Below are positions 1 to 9,878 of a stretch of 64,000 bases of DNA, one piece after another. The notes under the pieces are model-generated. The model was not told where the DNA came from and did not search any database. It saw only the letters and a program-made list of their open reading frames with translations. The stretch is from Hyphomicrobiales bacterium. GTDB taxonomy: Bacteria > Pseudomonadota > Alphaproteobacteria > Rhizobiales > Rhizobiaceae. The translations under genes were made by a program, and so were the position numbers. Each line of letters starts with the position of its first letter. Within the stretch, counting starts at the first letter, position 1. Where the stretch lies: positions 1 through 64,000 of the forward strand of contig UBYX01000028.1 in NCBI GenBank assembly GCA_900469955.1, written 5' to 3'.

Positions 1-723
1 GGTCGCCACGATCGTATCCAGCGTCTCAGGCTTCAGCGTCATGCGCACCGTCATCGCATCGACCAGCATCTTGTCCCAGGTGACATCCGGGAATTCCGTC
101 GAAACCTCTGCTGCGATCTCGTCCCACATCACCATGCCATGGCGCTGGGCGTTCGACTTGGTGACGACAGTCAGCAGTTTGCGCGGGCGCGCCTGGGCCA
201 GCTTGAAGGCGTAGCGCATAATGCGGGTAACGCCGACGCGGGTAAAGATCGCCACTTCCGTTCCAACCTCTTCCGGAAGGCCCCTATGGGCGCGACCGCC
301 ATGACCGGAATACTCGCCTTCGGAATTCTCCCGCACGATGACCCAGTCGAGATCGCCTGGACCGCAATTGCGCAAGGGTGGCGTGATGCCCGGCAAGATC
401 TTCGTCGGGCGCACATTGGCGTATTGGTCGAACCCCTGGCAGATCGGCAGGCGCAGGCCCCACAGCGTGATATGGTCGGGAACGTCAGGGGCGCCGACCG
501 CACCGAAGAAGATGGCATCGAACGTCTTCAGCTTGTCCAGCCCGTCGGCCGGCATCATCACGCCGTGTTTCTTGTAATAGTCCGAGCCCCAGTCGAAGGT
601 CTCGGTATGGATCTTGAAGTCGCCGCTGCGCTGTTCCAGCGCCTCCAGAACCTGAAGACCCGCAGCTATAACCTCAGGACCAATCCCATCCGCAGGGATC
701 GCTGCAATCTTGTATTCACGCAT
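1..723 (-). CDS. ttuC: Tartrate dehydrogenase/decarboxylase (partial, 3' end outside window)
   Basis: This member of the isocitrate/isopropylmalate dehydrogenase family oxidises or decarboxylates tartrate with NAD and a divalent metal in the cytoplasm. The N-terminus MREYKIAAIPADGIGPEV carries the family's dinucleotide-site signature, and IVRENSEGEYSG (substrate loop) and VTKSNAQRHGMVMWDE are typical of tartrate dehydrogenases. The reading frame stays open for 241 codons to the window edge, so roughly the last third is missing. The ATG at 723 has a GGAG ribosome site just upstream. It lies 21 bases after the MFS transporter gene on the same strand, so the two probably form one operon. Family identity is firm; exact substrate preference (tartrate versus malate) is inferred. 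Confidence 0.85.
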   Translation of the reverse strand, partial: MREYKIAAIPADGIGPEVIAAGLQVLEALEQRSGDFKIHTETFDWGSDYYKKHGVMMPADGLDKLKTFDAIFFGAVGAPDVPDHITLWGLRLPICQGFDQYANVRPTKILPGITPPLRNCGPGDLDWVIVRENSEGEYSGHGGRAHRGLPEEVGTEVAIFTRVGVTRIMRYAFKLAQARPRKLLTVVTKSNAQRHGMVMWDEIAAEVSTEFPDVTWDKMLVDAMTVRMTLKPETLDTIVAT

Positions 724-744
724 GTCTTTTCTCCACTTTGAGAT

Positions 745-2046
745 TTAACGATGTTGGACCGGGGCGAGTTTGCCCCCGTTTTCCGGTGCGGTGCGCGACA
801 ACACGAGCGTCACGATCGCGGATACGACCAGCAGACCGGCGACGAAGTAGAGCCCGCCCGCAAAGCTGCCCGTAGTGTCCTTGATCCAGCCGATCATCGA
901 GGGGCCGACGAAGCCGCCCAGGTTACCGATCGAGTTGATGGTAGCGATACCGGCTGCAGCCGCTGGTCCGGACAAGAAGAGCGTGGGCATGCTCCAGAGC
1001 GGCGGCTTCGAGCAGCTAATCCCGATGTTAACAAGCGTCAGCGCAATAAGGACGGTGAAGACGCTTGTCGCACCCGTGGCAAAGGCAAGCCCGACGGCAG
1101 CGAGCAGACAGGCGCCGACGACATGCCAGGTCCGTTCACTGGTCTTGTCGGAATGACGTGCCCAGAGAACCATCGCAACGACTGCGAAAATGCCCGGTAC
1201 CGCGTTGATGAAGCCGACCTGAAGGGATGACAGACCGAATTCCTTGATAATCTGTGGCGCCCAGATGCCGAGGGTGTAAAGGCCGGCGGACGTGCCGAAA
1301 TAGACAAGGGCGAGTGCGATGACCCGGATGTCGGCGAGCCCCGCCAGGATGCTGTGGCTGGCCTTGCCCTTTGCGGCCTGCTCTGCATTCATAGTCTTCA
1401 CAAGCCAGTTGCGCTCATCTTCCGAGAGCCACTTGGCTTTTTCCGGACGGTCGGTCAGGTAAAAGAGGACGACGACGCCGAGGATGACTGCAGGCGCTGC
1501 TTCGATCAGGAACATCCACTGCCAGCCGGCAAGACCGAGGAAACCATGCATCTCCATGAGCGCCCCGGAGATCGGCGAACCGAGCACGGTCGACAGCGGG
1601 GCCGCCGCCATGAAAATCGCTGTCACTGCCGCACGTCGGCGAGCCGGGAACCAGAAGCTCAGGTAGAGGATAATCCCGGGGAAAAAACCTGCCTCGGCGA
1701 CGCCGAGCAGGAAGCGCAATGCATAGAAACTGGTTGTTCCCTGCACAAAGGCCATAAGGCCGGACACGATCCCCCAGGTGATCATGACGCGGGCAATCCA
1801 GATGCGCGCACCGACTTTGTTGAGAATGAGGTTGGACGGAACTTCGAACAGGAAGTAGCCAACGAAGAAGATGCCTGCACCGATACCGAAGACGGTCGAC
1901 GAAAAGCCGAGGTCCTGATTCATGGTCAATGCGGCGAAACCGATATTCACCCTGTCCAGGAACGCTACAAAATAAAGCAGCATGATAAATGGCACGATGC
2001 GCAGAGTGATTTTGCGCAGAACGCGCGTCTCCAGGTCGCTGTTCAT
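745..2046 (-). CDS. MFS transporter, anion:cation symporter family, probable tartrate permease
   Basis: A twelve-helix major facilitator of the ACS type that probably imports tartrate or a related dicarboxylate. It contains YFVAFLDRVNIGFAALTMN in helix 1 (the D-R-x-N signature of ACS symporters), GIGAGIFFVGYFLFEVPSNL in helix 2, and LGVAEAGFFPGIILYLSFW. The start is placed at the ATG at 2046 (MNSDLETRVLRK) because GGAGGAG lies a few bases upstream; an in-frame extension upstream of it lacks such a site. The downstream neighbour is tartrate dehydrogenase and the divergent gene is a LysR regulator, a layout seen in rhizobial tartrate loci. Substrate is inferred from this context. Confidence 0.8.
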   Translation of the reverse strand: MNSDLETRVLRKITLRIVPFIMLLYFVAFLDRVNIGFAALTMNQDLGFSSTVFGIGAGIFFVGYFLFEVPSNLILNKVGARIWIARVMITWGIVSGLMAFVQGTTSFYALRFLLGVAEAGFFPGIILYLSFWFPARRRAAVTAIFMAAAPLSTVLGSPISGALMEMHGFLGLAGWQWMFLIEAAPAVILGVVVLFYLTDRPEKAKWLSEDERNWLVKTMNAEQAAKGKASHSILAGLADIRVIALALVYFGTSAGLYTLGIWAPQIIKEFGLSSLQVGFINAVPGIFAVVAMVLWARHSDKTSERTWHVVGACLLAAVGLAFATGATSVFTVLIALTLVNIGISCSKPPLWSMPTLFLSGPAAAAGIATINSIGNLGGFVGPSMIGWIKDTTGSFAGGLYFVAGLLVVSAIVTLVLSRTAPENGGKLAPVQHR

Positions 2047-2134
2047 AGCGAACTCCTCCCAATGATCCGTTGGGCGCACCTCCTGCGCCTTCGGGAAAGA
2101 AGCTAATTCGTACTTTCCTCCCAAGCGACAATGC

Positions 2135-2152
2135 TTTAATTATATAATTAAA
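2135..2152. promoter_or_regulatory. Perfect 18-bp palindrome, likely LysR operator
   Basis: The sequence TTTAATTATATAATTAAA reads the same on both strands. It sits between the divergent MFS transporter and LysR genes, 17 bases before the LysR start. An AT-rich dyad here is where a LysR-type regulator would bind to control both genes, so I infer an operator overlapping the promoters. Confidence 0.55.
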
Positions 2153-2169
2153 TGATATAAAGGCATGTC

Positions 2170-3084
2170 ATGGAACTGGAACAACTAAAATGCTTCGTCG
2201 CTGCGGCCGAAGAACTGCATTTCGGTCGGGCTGCGCAGAAAATCGGAATGCTACCGGCATCGCTGGGACGGCATTTAAGACTGTTGGAGGAGTCCCTCGG
2301 CACTCGCCTCATGTCCCGGACAACCCGAAGTGTCGCCCTGACCGAAGATGGAGTCGCCCTGCTGGAGGAGGTGAGGCCCCTTCTCCATCGTCTCCAGACA
2401 CTTGCGGAAGAGTTTCGATCGAGGAAAACTCAGCAGGCGACCGTGCTCCGCATAGGTGCGATAGACAGCGCTGCAGCAGGTCTTATACCGCCGCTGCTGC
2501 ATGATTTTCGGGAGCGATTCCCCGGGATCATCACGCAACTTGTCGAAGACAAATCGATACGTCTCATTCCAAAACTGATTGCCGGGCGTCTGGATATCGT
2601 CTTCATTCGACCCCGAGACGGACTGAACCGGAACTTGGTCGTTCGCACCCTCACGCAGGAAACACCCGTTATTGCACTGCCTGTCACGCATCCGCTCGCG
2701 ACCCGCGAGCGGATCTCCGTCGATGAACTGCGCGACGAGTCCCTCATCGTGCCAGAGCGTCGCTCTCGCCCCCACAGCTATGACCTGACCATGAAACTCT
2801 TCGAGGACGCCGGACTACACCCGCGCATAGCCCAAATTGCTGACGAGAAACAAACGATTATCAACCTCGTTGCGGCAGGAATCGGATCTGCCATCGTCCC
2901 ACGCTGGACCGCGAAACTCGCGGTATCCGGGGTGACTTTCGTTCCCCTCATGACGGTTGGCGGCATTTCACTCCGGAAACTGCCTCTTGCCGCAGCCTGG
3001 GCAAAAGCTGTTCGTGATCCCGGACGCGACCAGTTGCTGGAACTTCTCGACACAAATATCGACCGATATGCCGAGCAGGCGTAG
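2170..3084 (+). CDS. LysR-family transcriptional regulator
   Basis: A 304-residue regulator with an N-terminal winged helix-turn-helix (residues about 1-60: [20 protein letters not shown]...[15 protein letters not shown]) and a C-terminal periplasmic-binding-like effector domain (from about residue 90). It is transcribed away from the tartrate transporter and dehydrogenase and probably activates them when the substrate is present. The start ATG directly follows the AT-rich palindrome at 2135-2152. It most resembles the subgroup of LysR regulators for aromatic or organic acid use; the effector is not identifiable from sequence. Confidence 0.85.
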   Translation: MELEQLKCFVAAAEELHFGRAAQKIGMLPASLGRHLRLLEESLGTRLMSRTTRSVALTEDGVALLEEVRPLLHRLQTLAEEFRSRKTQQATVLRIGAIDSAAAGLIPPLLHDFRERFPGIITQLVEDKSIRLIPKLIAGRLDIVFIRPRDGLNRNLVVRTLTQETPVIALPVTHPLATRERISVDELRDESLIVPERRSRPHSYDLTMKLFEDAGLHPRIAQIADEKQTIINLVAAGIGSAIVPRWTAKLAVSGVTFVPLMTVGGISLRKLPLAAAWAKAVRDPGRDQLLELLDTNIDRYAEQA

Positions 3085-3200
3085 GCTCGCCCGCCTCTTC
3101 ATTCCATCTGTCTGCACCCGATAGAGAGGCGGGCGCCAACATCTGGCTCCTCGTCGCCTGAACGGAATCGAACCGAGACATCCCGTTCAACTAACTGATA

Positions 3201-6200
3201 TCACTGAAAGTTCCGACTTTTCAACTTCAGCGTATCGATATGCAAGTCAGGCACGTAAATTTCTCGCGCCTTAACGCCCATCGGCGGCCGTTCGCGGCTG
3301 TCGGGGCTGCCCGGCGCTCCATGGGCGAACTCGTCGCCACGGCCTGTCGGCACCCTGAAGGTGTCCCGCTCGCCTAGGCTCGCCAGATCACTGGTCAGAT
3401 CGAACATCCGTTGCGCCACCAGATGCACGACGCCGCCTTCGCGCTGGATCTTGCCATTGATCGCCATCATTGCCGATCCGAGCACGACGCGGCGCTGCTT
3501 TTCGAACAGTCTTGGCCAGACAACGACATTGGCGACGCCTGTCTCGTCTTCGATGGTCATGAACATCACGCCCTTGGCACTACCGGGCTTCTGCCGGACG
3601 AGAACAAGACCCGCCGTCATCAACCAGCGACCATCGCGCGCCGATGTCGCCTCGGCGCAGGTGAAGATGTTTCGGCGGGTGAGATCGTCGCGCAGGAAGC
3701 TGACCGGATGGGCCCGCAACGTCACGCCGGTATGGCCGTAGTCTTCGACGACATTGGCGCCCTCCGTCATCTGCCGAAGCGCCACATCCGGTTCCTGCTG
3801 TTCGGCAATCACCTCCCGCTCACGATCAGCAGCCGCGGCAAACAGCGGAAGCGGTTCGTCGCGCAAGGCCTTGATCGCCCAAAGCGCATCGCGTCTTTCA
3901 AGGTTCAAGGACGGCCGAAATGCATCAGCTTCGGCAAGCTTGACCAGCGAGGCCGACGACACGCCGGCGCGCCGCCACATATCGTCGATGGAAACGAAGG
4001 GCTCGTCACCACGCGCCACCGCGATTTTTGCAGCATCCTGTTCGGGTAAGCCTTTTATCAGCCTCATCCCGAGACGCACGGCATGGTCGTCTGTTCCGCT
4101 GATCTCCTCAAGCGTGCAATCCCACCGCGATCGGTTGATGCAGACTGGCCAGATCGCCACCCCATGGGCGCGGGCGTCGGTGACGATCTGAGCCGGCGCG
4201 TAGAACCCCATCGGTTGCGCATTGATGAGGGCGGCACAGAACACGTCCGGATAATGGCACTTCAGATAGGATGAGGCGTAGGCGATCAGAGCAAAGGACG
4301 CGGCATGGCTCTCGGGAAAGCCATATGAGCCAAAACCCTCGAGCTGCGAGAAGGTCTTCTCGGCAAACTCTTCTGTGTAACCGTTCTTCACCATCCCCTG
4401 GACAAGCTTGTCCTTGAACTTGCTGACCCCGCCGGTGAACTTGAATGTCGCCATTGATCGCCTGAGCGCATCGGCCTCGCCGGCGGTAAAGCCGGCACAG
4501 ACGATCGCCACCTTCATCGCACTCTCCTGAAATAGCGGCACGCCCAGTGTCTTGCCCAGAACGGCCTCCAGTTCCGGCTTCGGATAGACGACAGCTTCCT
4601 TGCCTTCGCGCCGTCTCAGGTAAGGATGCACCATGTCGCCCTGGATCGGCCCGGGGCGAACGATCGCCACTTGAATGACCAGGTCGTAATAGGTCTGGGG
4701 TTTCAGCCGCGGCAGCATCGACATCTGCGCGCGCGATTCGATCTGGAAGGTACCGAGCGTGTCGGCTTTTCGGATCATCGCGTAAGTGGCCGGGTCCTCC
4801 TGCTCGATGGTGGCGAGATCAAGCTTCACTGCCTTGTGCTCTTCCAGCAAGGCAAAACCCTTGGCCATGCAAGTCAACATGCCCAAGGCCAGCACATCCA
4901 CCTTCATGAACTTGAGCGCCTCGATGTCGTCCTTGTCCCATTCAATGGTCTGGCGGTCCTCCATCCGGGCCTGCTCGATCGGCACCAGTTCGTCGAGGCG
5001 GTCATTGGTCAGGACGAAGCCGCCCGGATGCTGGCCCAGATGCCGAGGGGCTCCCATCAGCTGCTGCGCCAGCTCCAATGTCAGCCGCAGGCGCCGGTCC
5101 GACATGTTCATGTTCAGCTCGTTGACCTGCTTTTCGCCGACGCCCTCCTTGCTCCAGCCCCAGACGTTGGCCGAGAGCGCCGTGATCATATCCTCGGGCA
5201 GACCGAGCACCTTGCCGACATCGCGTAGCGCGCCCTTGGCGCGGTAGCGGGTGACGGTGGCGCAAAGGGCGGCCTTCTGCCGACCATAGGTCTTGTAGAT
5301 CCACTGGATCACCTCTTCGCGTCTGGCATGTTCGAAATCAACGTCGATGTCGGGTGGCTCGTTGCGCTCTTCCGAGATAAAACGCTCGAACAACAGATCG
5401 TTTGCGGCAGGATCAATCGCGGTAATCCCCAGCACGTAACAGACGGCGGAATTGGCAGCACTTCCGCGACCCTGGCAGAGAATATCTTGAGATCGCGCAA
5501 AGCGGACGATGCTGTAGACCGTCAGGAAGTACGGCGCGTAATCGAGTTTGCGGATCAGGTCGAGTTCGTGATTGAGCGTCTTCACCACATCATCTGGAAC
5601 ACCCTCGGGATAGCGATCGCGCACGCCCTCCCAGGTGAATTTTTCCAAGGTCTGCTGCGCCGTCAATCCGGGGATGATCGCTTCCTCGGGATATTGATAG
5701 GTCAGCTCGCTCATGTCGAAACGACAGCGGTCGACAATTTCGCGGGTGCGTGCCAGTGCTTCTGGATAGCGGCTGAACAGCCGGTGCATTTCCTCCGGCG
5801 GCTTCAAAAAACGATCGGCATGCCGTTCGCGCAGGAAGCCGGCCTGATCGATGGTCGTGCGATGGCGAATGCAGGTGACGACATCCTGCAATTGCCGCCT
5901 TCCCGGCTCGTGAAACAGCACATCATTGGTCACGACAGGTCGAACCTTGTGCCGGATCGCCAGCGTGTTGAGCTCATGCAGGCGCAGCTGGTCGTTCGGC
6001 CGCCGACGCAGCGTCAGCGCCATGTAGGATCGGTCGGCAAATATCTCCTTCAGCTTGCGCAGCTGGACCGCGCATGTGTCATCGGCCTCGTCGGGGATCA
6101 GGACGACGAGCAGGCCGTCTGCATAAAGGGCGATATCCGACAGATTGAGGATGCATTTTCCTTTGCCGCCGCGCTCCTTGCCAAGTGAGAGAAGCCGGCA

Positions 6201-6464
6201 AAGCCTCGAATAGGCGGCCCGGTCCGTCGGATAGACCAGCATCGACATGCCATCAGCCAAATCAAGCCTGCAGCCGACGACCAGCCGGACGCCGGTTTCC
6301 TTGGACGCTTCCCAGGCCCGCACGATGCCGGCAAGGCTGTTGCGATCAACAATGCCAAGCGCCTCGATACCCAGTGCCTTGGCAGTAGTGAACAGCTCAT
6401 CGCAGCCTGACGCACCGCGTAGGAAGGAAAAATGACTGGTGACCTGGAGCTCGGCGTAGCGCAT
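3201..6464 (-). CDS. dnaE2: Error-prone DNA polymerase DnaE2 (ImuC)
   Basis: A 1087-residue C-family polymerase that carries out mutagenic translesion synthesis together with ImuA and ImuB. The PHP domain is at the N-terminus ([19 protein letters not shown]), followed by the polymerase core with [12 protein letters not shown] and [14 protein letters not shown] (catalytic aspartates), a helix-hairpin-helix region, and an OB-fold near the C-terminus. The start is the ATG at 6464, whose A is also the last base of the imuB TGA stop (TGATG), implying coupled translation; longer in-frame starts would lie inside imuB. Its length matches the family. Confidence 0.95.
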   Translation of the reverse strand: MRYAELQVTSHFSFLRGASGCDELFTTAKALGIEALGIVDRNSLAGIVRAWEASKETGVRLVVGCRLDLADGMSMLVYPTDRAAYSRLCRLLSLGKERGGKGKCILNLSDIALYADGLLVVLIPDEADDTCAVQLRKLKEIFADRSYMALTLRRRPNDQLRLHELNTLAIRHKVRPVVTNDVLFHEPGRRQLQDVVTCIRHRTTIDQAGFLRERHADRFLKPPEEMHRLFSRYPEALARTREIVDRCRFDMSELTYQYPEEAIIPGLTAQQTLEKFTWEGVRDRYPEGVPDDVVKTLNHELDLIRKLDYAPYFLTVYSIVRFARSQDILCQGRGSAANSAVCYVLGITAIDPAANDLLFERFISEERNEPPDIDVDFEHARREEVIQWIYKTYGRQKAALCATVTRYRAKGALRDVGKVLGLPEDMITALSANVWGWSKEGVGEKQVNELNMNMSDRRLRLTLELAQQLMGAPRHLGQHPGGFVLTNDRLDELVPIEQARMEDRQTIEWDKDDIEALKFMKVDVLALGMLTCMAKGFALLEEHKAVKLDLATIEQEDPATYAMIRKADTLGTFQIESRAQMSMLPRLKPQTYYDLVIQVAIVRPGPIQGDMVHPYLRRREGKEAVVYPKPELEAVLGKTLGVPLFQESAMKVAIVCAGFTAGEADALRRSMATFKFTGGVSKFKDKLVQGMVKNGYTEEFAEKTFSQLEGFGSYGFPESHAASFALIAYASSYLKCHYPDVFCAALINAQPMGFYAPAQIVTDARAHGVAIWPVCINRSRWDCTLEEISGTDDHAVRLGMRLIKGLPEQDAAKIAVARGDEPFVSIDDMWRRAGVSSASLVKLAEADAFRPSLNLERRDALWAIKALRDEPLPLFAAAADREREVIAEQQEPDVALRQMTEGANVVEDYGHTGVTLRAHPVSFLRDDLTRRNIFTCAEATSARDGRWLMTAGLVLVRQKPGSAKGVMFMTIEDETGVANVVVWPRLFEKQRRVVLGSAMMAINGKIQREGGVVHLVAQRMFDLTSDLASLGERDTFRVPTGRGDEFAHGAPGSPDSRERPPMGVKAREIYVPDLHIDTLKLKSRNFQ

Positions 6465-7975
6465 CAGCCATAGATCCCGTGCAGAAACCATTTGGCCGTT
6501 CCGGTCGCGGGATCCACCCCGTCGCCGGAGCGATAGACCCAGAAGCGATTGCCGTCTTCGTCCTCGACGGAATAATAATCCCTGACAGCTTCCATCTCGG
6601 ATGAACGAACCCACCACTCGCCGAATACACGTTCCGGCCCGTCACCACGCTTAATGCGCCGGCGTTTGCCGCGCCAGGTCATGGATGCCGGCGGGTGGTC
6701 GGGTGTGAGCGCAATCACCTCGATCCGTTCCGGGCGCGCCAGCATGCGGCTTGGCCGCGGCCAGCGGGTTGGCCAGGCCTGGCCGAGTTTTGCTGCAATG
6801 GGGGAGACGCGCCCGACATTGCGCTCGGGAACGTCGCTTTCTACAGGCGCCAGCCGGTACATGCGTTGGCCGCGATTCCCAAAACTGTCGAGCAGGGGCG
6901 TGACATCGACGATCATCTCTTCGACCAGCGAGGAGATAGACTGCTTCTCTTCGAACGGCTCGATCATCGTCGCGGCAAGGGACAGCTTTTCGATACCAAA
7001 ACCGGGATCGATGTTTTCGATGCTGGAACAGAGAAGCTTTGTCAGACGCTGGACATCGCGCACCGGCTTTGCCGTGCCGGCACGCAGGGACTGCAATGTG
7101 TTGTCGACGCGATAGACGATCAGATCGGCGCGGCGAACGCCCTGCCCTCGCGTCTCCAGCGCGGCGCAGAGTTCGACCACCAGCTTGCCGATATATTTGG
7201 CGATGGTCTCGGCCGCCCCGATCGGCTCGGAAAAGGATCTGATCACTTCGATCAGGTCCGCAGTGCGAATGGGGTCGATCGGTTCGGCAAGGCGTCCGAA
7301 CATCTGATCGAGCCGGCGGCCGACCTCTGGCCCGAAGCGCAGTGTGAGAGGCGCCCGCGGCGTTGCCGAGAGCTCGCCGACGGTGCGAAACCCGAGTACC
7401 GCCAGACCGCTGACGATGTCGGGCGACAGGCGAAGGCTGGAAATCGGCAGGTTGACGACGGCCTTGGCCGTTTCTCCAACCGGCACGATGATCACCTCTC
7501 GTCGCGTCGCGCGGGCAATCGCGTGGGCGCTGCCCCAAGTGTCGGCGATGGCGCCACGGGCCTGAAGGCCGCGACCTCTCAGAGCGTTGACAAGACCAGT
7601 CAGCATCGGCAACTCACCGCCGCGCAGATGGTCGGCGCCCTCGGTATCCATGACGATGCCGTCGGGACTGTCGATCGCCACGACAGGCGTATATTGGCGC
7701 AGCATCCATAGCGCCAGACGCTCGACCGCCAAGGCATCACCGCCCGGATCGGCATCGACCAGATGCAGACCGGATATCATCGCCTGGGCTTTGGCGGCGG
7801 GCATACCGACCCGCACCCCGGCTTTGAAAGCTGCAGCGTCGACTGCCGCCACGGTGCGTTTCGATCCACTGCGCGCGACGACCACCACCGGTGTTTCAGC
7901 CAAGATTCCAGGATCGGCGCGCCTGATCCTGTCCGTCGCGAGCGTGGGGAGAAAGACTGATACGACCCGTGGCAT
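6464..7975 (-). CDS. imuB: ImuB, catalytically inactive Y-family polymerase adaptor
   Basis: ImuB links DnaE2 to the sliding clamp during SOS mutagenesis. The protein starts [19 protein letters not shown] and has the Y-family layout, but the catalytic acidic residues of true Y-family polymerases are not evident: the usual S-x-D-E signature is not seen, as expected for ImuB. A GTG three codons upstream at 7984 is an alternative start. The gene overlaps the end of imuA by about 80 bases and shares one base with dnaE2 downstream, so the three genes are one operon under the LexA box at 8702-8716. Confidence 0.92.
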   Translation of the reverse strand: MPRVVSVFLPTLATDRIRRADPGILAETPVVVVARSGSKRTVAAVDAAAFKAGVRVGMPAAKAQAMISGLHLVDADPGGDALAVERLALWMLRQYTPVVAIDSPDGIVMDTEGADHLRGGELPMLTGLVNALRGRGLQARGAIADTWGSAHAIARATRREVIIVPVGETAKAVVNLPISSLRLSPDIVSGLAVLGFRTVGELSATPRAPLTLRFGPEVGRRLDQMFGRLAEPIDPIRTADLIEVIRSFSEPIGAAETIAKYIGKLVVELCAALETRGQGVRRADLIVYRVDNTLQSLRAGTAKPVRDVQRLTKLLCSSIENIDPGFGIEKLSLAATMIEPFEEKQSISSLVEEMIVDVTPLLDSFGNRGQRMYRLAPVESDVPERNVGRVSPIAAKLGQAWPTRWPRPSRMLARPERIEVIALTPDHPPASMTWRGKRRRIKRGDGPERVFGEWWVRSSEMEAVRDYYSVEDEDGNRFWVYRSGDGVDPATGTAKWFLHGIYG

Positions 7976-8651
7976 CGCAGGCACCTATTTCAAATTCCGC
8001 GGCTTCTCCCGCCCTTGCTCTGATCAATTCCGCCAGCCACCGCGCCCGGCCAATGCCCGGCACGGGAAGCGGTTCGGAGGGCAGGACACTGATGCGCCAT
8101 CGTGTCGTGGCGGCCGTCGGTTGACCGAAGTCTGCTGCTTCCGTCGGGCGCCGCCATCTTCGCAGCGCAATGCCGATCGTTCCTGAAGCCTCGGCCGCCA
8201 GCTGCAGGCGCCGCGAGGCCGTCATGGGCAGGCGTACTAGCTCGGCAACGACTGCCCCAAGCCCGCCAAAACGCAGACCCTCTTCGAAATTCGTGAGCAC
8301 ATCCTCTTCCCGATCGGTCTCGACATAAATGACCCGATCATGATGGAGGCCTGCCTGTGCCAAGGCCGGTGCGAACAGATCCGGTCGTGTCAGGCACCAC
8401 AGGACATCGCCCTTGGTTCGCGCGACGATCCCGGCGACAAACAGGGCGGCGGCCGCGCCATGCACGGCATCGGCGCCACCGCCGGCCACTTCGTGCAAGG
8501 CACCGCATGCCAGCCCACCGCCGGGAAGCTTGGCATCGATCTCGGCAATTCCGAATGACAGCACCTCGCCCTTACGCGCAGTTCCGCCTTCAAGCCGCCG
8601 GATGCGGTCCTGAAGCTCGGAAATGACGGGGTTGGCGGCAGTGATTGGCAT
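7896..8651 (-). CDS. imuA: ImuA, RecA-like SulA-related mutasome protein
   Basis: A 251-residue protein of the ImuA family, first gene of the imuA-imuB-dnaE2 mutagenesis cassette. Motifs include ELQDRIRRLEGG, FGIAEIDAKLPGGGLACGALHEVAGGG and VIYVETDREEDVL, matching the RecA-like fold of alphaproteobacterial ImuA. The C-terminal end runs into imuB in another frame. Transcription is expected to be SOS-controlled because a consensus alphaproteobacterial LexA box lies 50 bases upstream. Confidence 0.9.
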   Translation of the reverse strand: MPITAANPVISELQDRIRRLEGGTARKGEVLSFGIAEIDAKLPGGGLACGALHEVAGGGADAVHGAAAALFVAGIVARTKGDVLWCLTRPDLFAPALAQAGLHHDRVIYVETDREEDVLTNFEEGLRFGGLGAVVAELVRLPMTASRRLQLAAEASGTIGIALRRWRRPTEAADFGQPTAATTRWRISVLPSEPLPVPGIGRARWLAELIRARAGEAAEFEIGACDATGRISLSPHARDGQDQARRSWNLG

Positions 8652-8701
8652 CGGTTTCCTACGTCAAGGGTGCATTTGCATAGCCAGGAAAAGGCTGGTA
8701 T

Positions 8702-8716
8702 GTTCTGTTTTTGTTC
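8702..8716 (-). promoter_or_regulatory. LexA (SOS) box
   Basis: GTTC-N7-GTTC on the plus strand (GAAC-N7-GAAC on the transcribed strand) matches the direct-repeat LexA box of alphaproteobacteria exactly. It lies 50 bases upstream of imuA, so LexA should repress the imuA-imuB-dnaE2 operon until DNA damage. Confidence 0.85.
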
Positions 8717-8859
8717 TTTAAACAGCGATGAGTCAACGGGCAAGAATCGGGTGGACTGCGGCCAGCATCACGAGATGGCTGTTGCCCGATCGATTCATCA
8801 AGCAGATTCAATTCGATGCTGAATGTGATGAAAAATATCGTCGATGAGAAAATAGAGAT

Positions 8860-9120
8860 ATGCCCGGCCTGCTGACGCTTAGAGATTTCAAGGGACCGGT
8901 GATTACGGTCCCATGCAAACCGTGCGGCCAACAGGGCGAGCTTGATCGCAAGGCGCTGGTGAAACAGTTTGGCGCCAGCATGCGTTTTGTGGATCTGCGC
9001 CGTCGCATGGCGATGGGTTGCGACAAGATGCATTGTTCTGACGGGCAGGATAGATGCGGGACGGGATTTCCCTGTTTGCTGGAGGCGGCCATCACTATTG
9101 AGCAGCAAAAGCCCACGTGA
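8860..9120 (+). CDS. Small cysteine-rich protein, probable zinc-ribbon type
   Basis: An 86-residue protein with CKPCG near residue 20 and three further cysteine sites toward the C-terminus (MGCDKMHC and CGTGFPC). A CxxCG followed by a later GC is the pattern of small rhizobial hypothetical proteins that appear to bind one zinc; function is unknown. It lies between the SOS mutasome operon and the SRAP-dinB pair and is transcribed in the direction of the latter. No LexA box was found before it. The start is the ATG after GAGAAAATAGAG, a weak ribosome site. Codon choice and the cysteine spacing favour a real gene. Confidence 0.6.
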   Translation: MPGLLTLRDFKGPVITVPCKPCGQQGELDRKALVKQFGASMRFVDLRRRMAMGCDKMHCSDGQDRCGTGFPCLLEAAITIEQQKPT

Positions 9121-9200
9121 TCGGTGGAGCTCTCAAAGCTTGATTGCATTCCGAAAGGGTTGGAAACTCCGCTTGACCCGCATTGGATAGGAGGACGGCA

Positions 9201-9878
9201 ATGTGTAACCTCTATAATGTGACCACCACGCGCGACGCGGTTCTGCAATTTACAAAGGCGTTCCGGGATCGAGCCGGCTGGAATGAAGCCTCCTTCGATG
9301 TTTATCCAGGCTATCAGGCCCCGATTGTCCGCGTTGCCGAGGACGGACAGCGCGAGATTGCCCGGGCGACCTGGGGAATGCCGTCGCCGCCGGCCTATGT
9401 GAAAAACTACGATCCCGGCGTCACCAATATCCGCAATGTAAGTTCGCCTCACTGGCGCCGGTGGCTTGGGGCCACCAGCCGCTGCGTCGTGCCGTTCACC
9501 TCCTTTGCCGAGCCTGACCCGGCCAGCAAGGTGGAGGGTGGGCGTGTGCCGAACACCTGGTTCGCTGGCAATGAAGATCGGCCGCTTATGTTTTTCGCGG
9601 GCTTCTGGACGCCCTGGAAAGGCGTGCGGAAGGTCAGGGATGGCGAACAGGAATACGAACTGTTCGGTTTTTTGACGACCTCACCCAACGAAATCGTCTC
9701 GCCTATCCATCAAAAGGCCATGCCCTCCATCCTGACCACGCCTGAAGAAGTCGAGACCTGGTTGACAGCACCGTGGGATGAAGCCCGCCACCTACAGCGT
9801 CCGCTCCCGAGCAACATGCTGGTGATTGTTCCGCCACAGGCCAAACCGAAGCCGGACGAGGAAGGTCTGTTGCTTTGA
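9201..9878 (+). CDS. yedK: SOS response-associated peptidase (SRAP, YedK/HMCES family)
   Basis: SRAP proteins crosslink to abasic sites in single-stranded DNA through their second residue, cysteine, and protect the site. The ATG at 9201 gives MCNLYNVTT with Cys2 exposed after methionine removal and has AGGAGG nine bases upstream; a start further upstream would bury that cysteine. Other conserved elements are TNIRNVSSP, RCVVPFTSFAEPDP (catalytic glutamate) and PIHQKAMPSIL (conserved histidine). The stop overlaps the start region of dinB, suggesting co-expression with DNA polymerase IV. Confidence 0.9.
   Translation: MCNLYNVTTTRDAVLQFTKAFRDRAGWNEASFDVYPGYQAPIVRVAEDGQREIARATWGMPSPPAYVKNYDPGVTNIRNVSSPHWRRWLGATSRCVVPFTSFAEPDPASKVEGGRVPNTWFAGNEDRPLMFFAGFWTPWKGVRKVRDGEQEYELFGFLTTSPNEIVSPIHQKAMPSILTTPEEVETWLTAPWDEARHLQRPLPSNMLVIVPPQAKPKPDEEGLLL

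Noticed and set aside
3164-3174. GGAATCGAACC, which on the minus strand reads as a tRNA T-arm (GGTTCGATTCC)
   Set aside because: The flanking bases do not pair as a T-stem, and the 5' part of a tRNA would lie inside dnaE2 with no D-arm or anticodon arm. At most a chance match or a tiny remnant.
9183-9200. Upstream in-frame start for the SRAP protein
   Set aside because: It would place residues before the catalytic cysteine, which must follow the initiator methionine; the ATG at 9201 also has the better ribosome site.
9121-9200. Possible LexA box before yedK-dinB
   Set aside because: No GTTC-N7-GTTC in this stretch, unlike the clear box before imuA.
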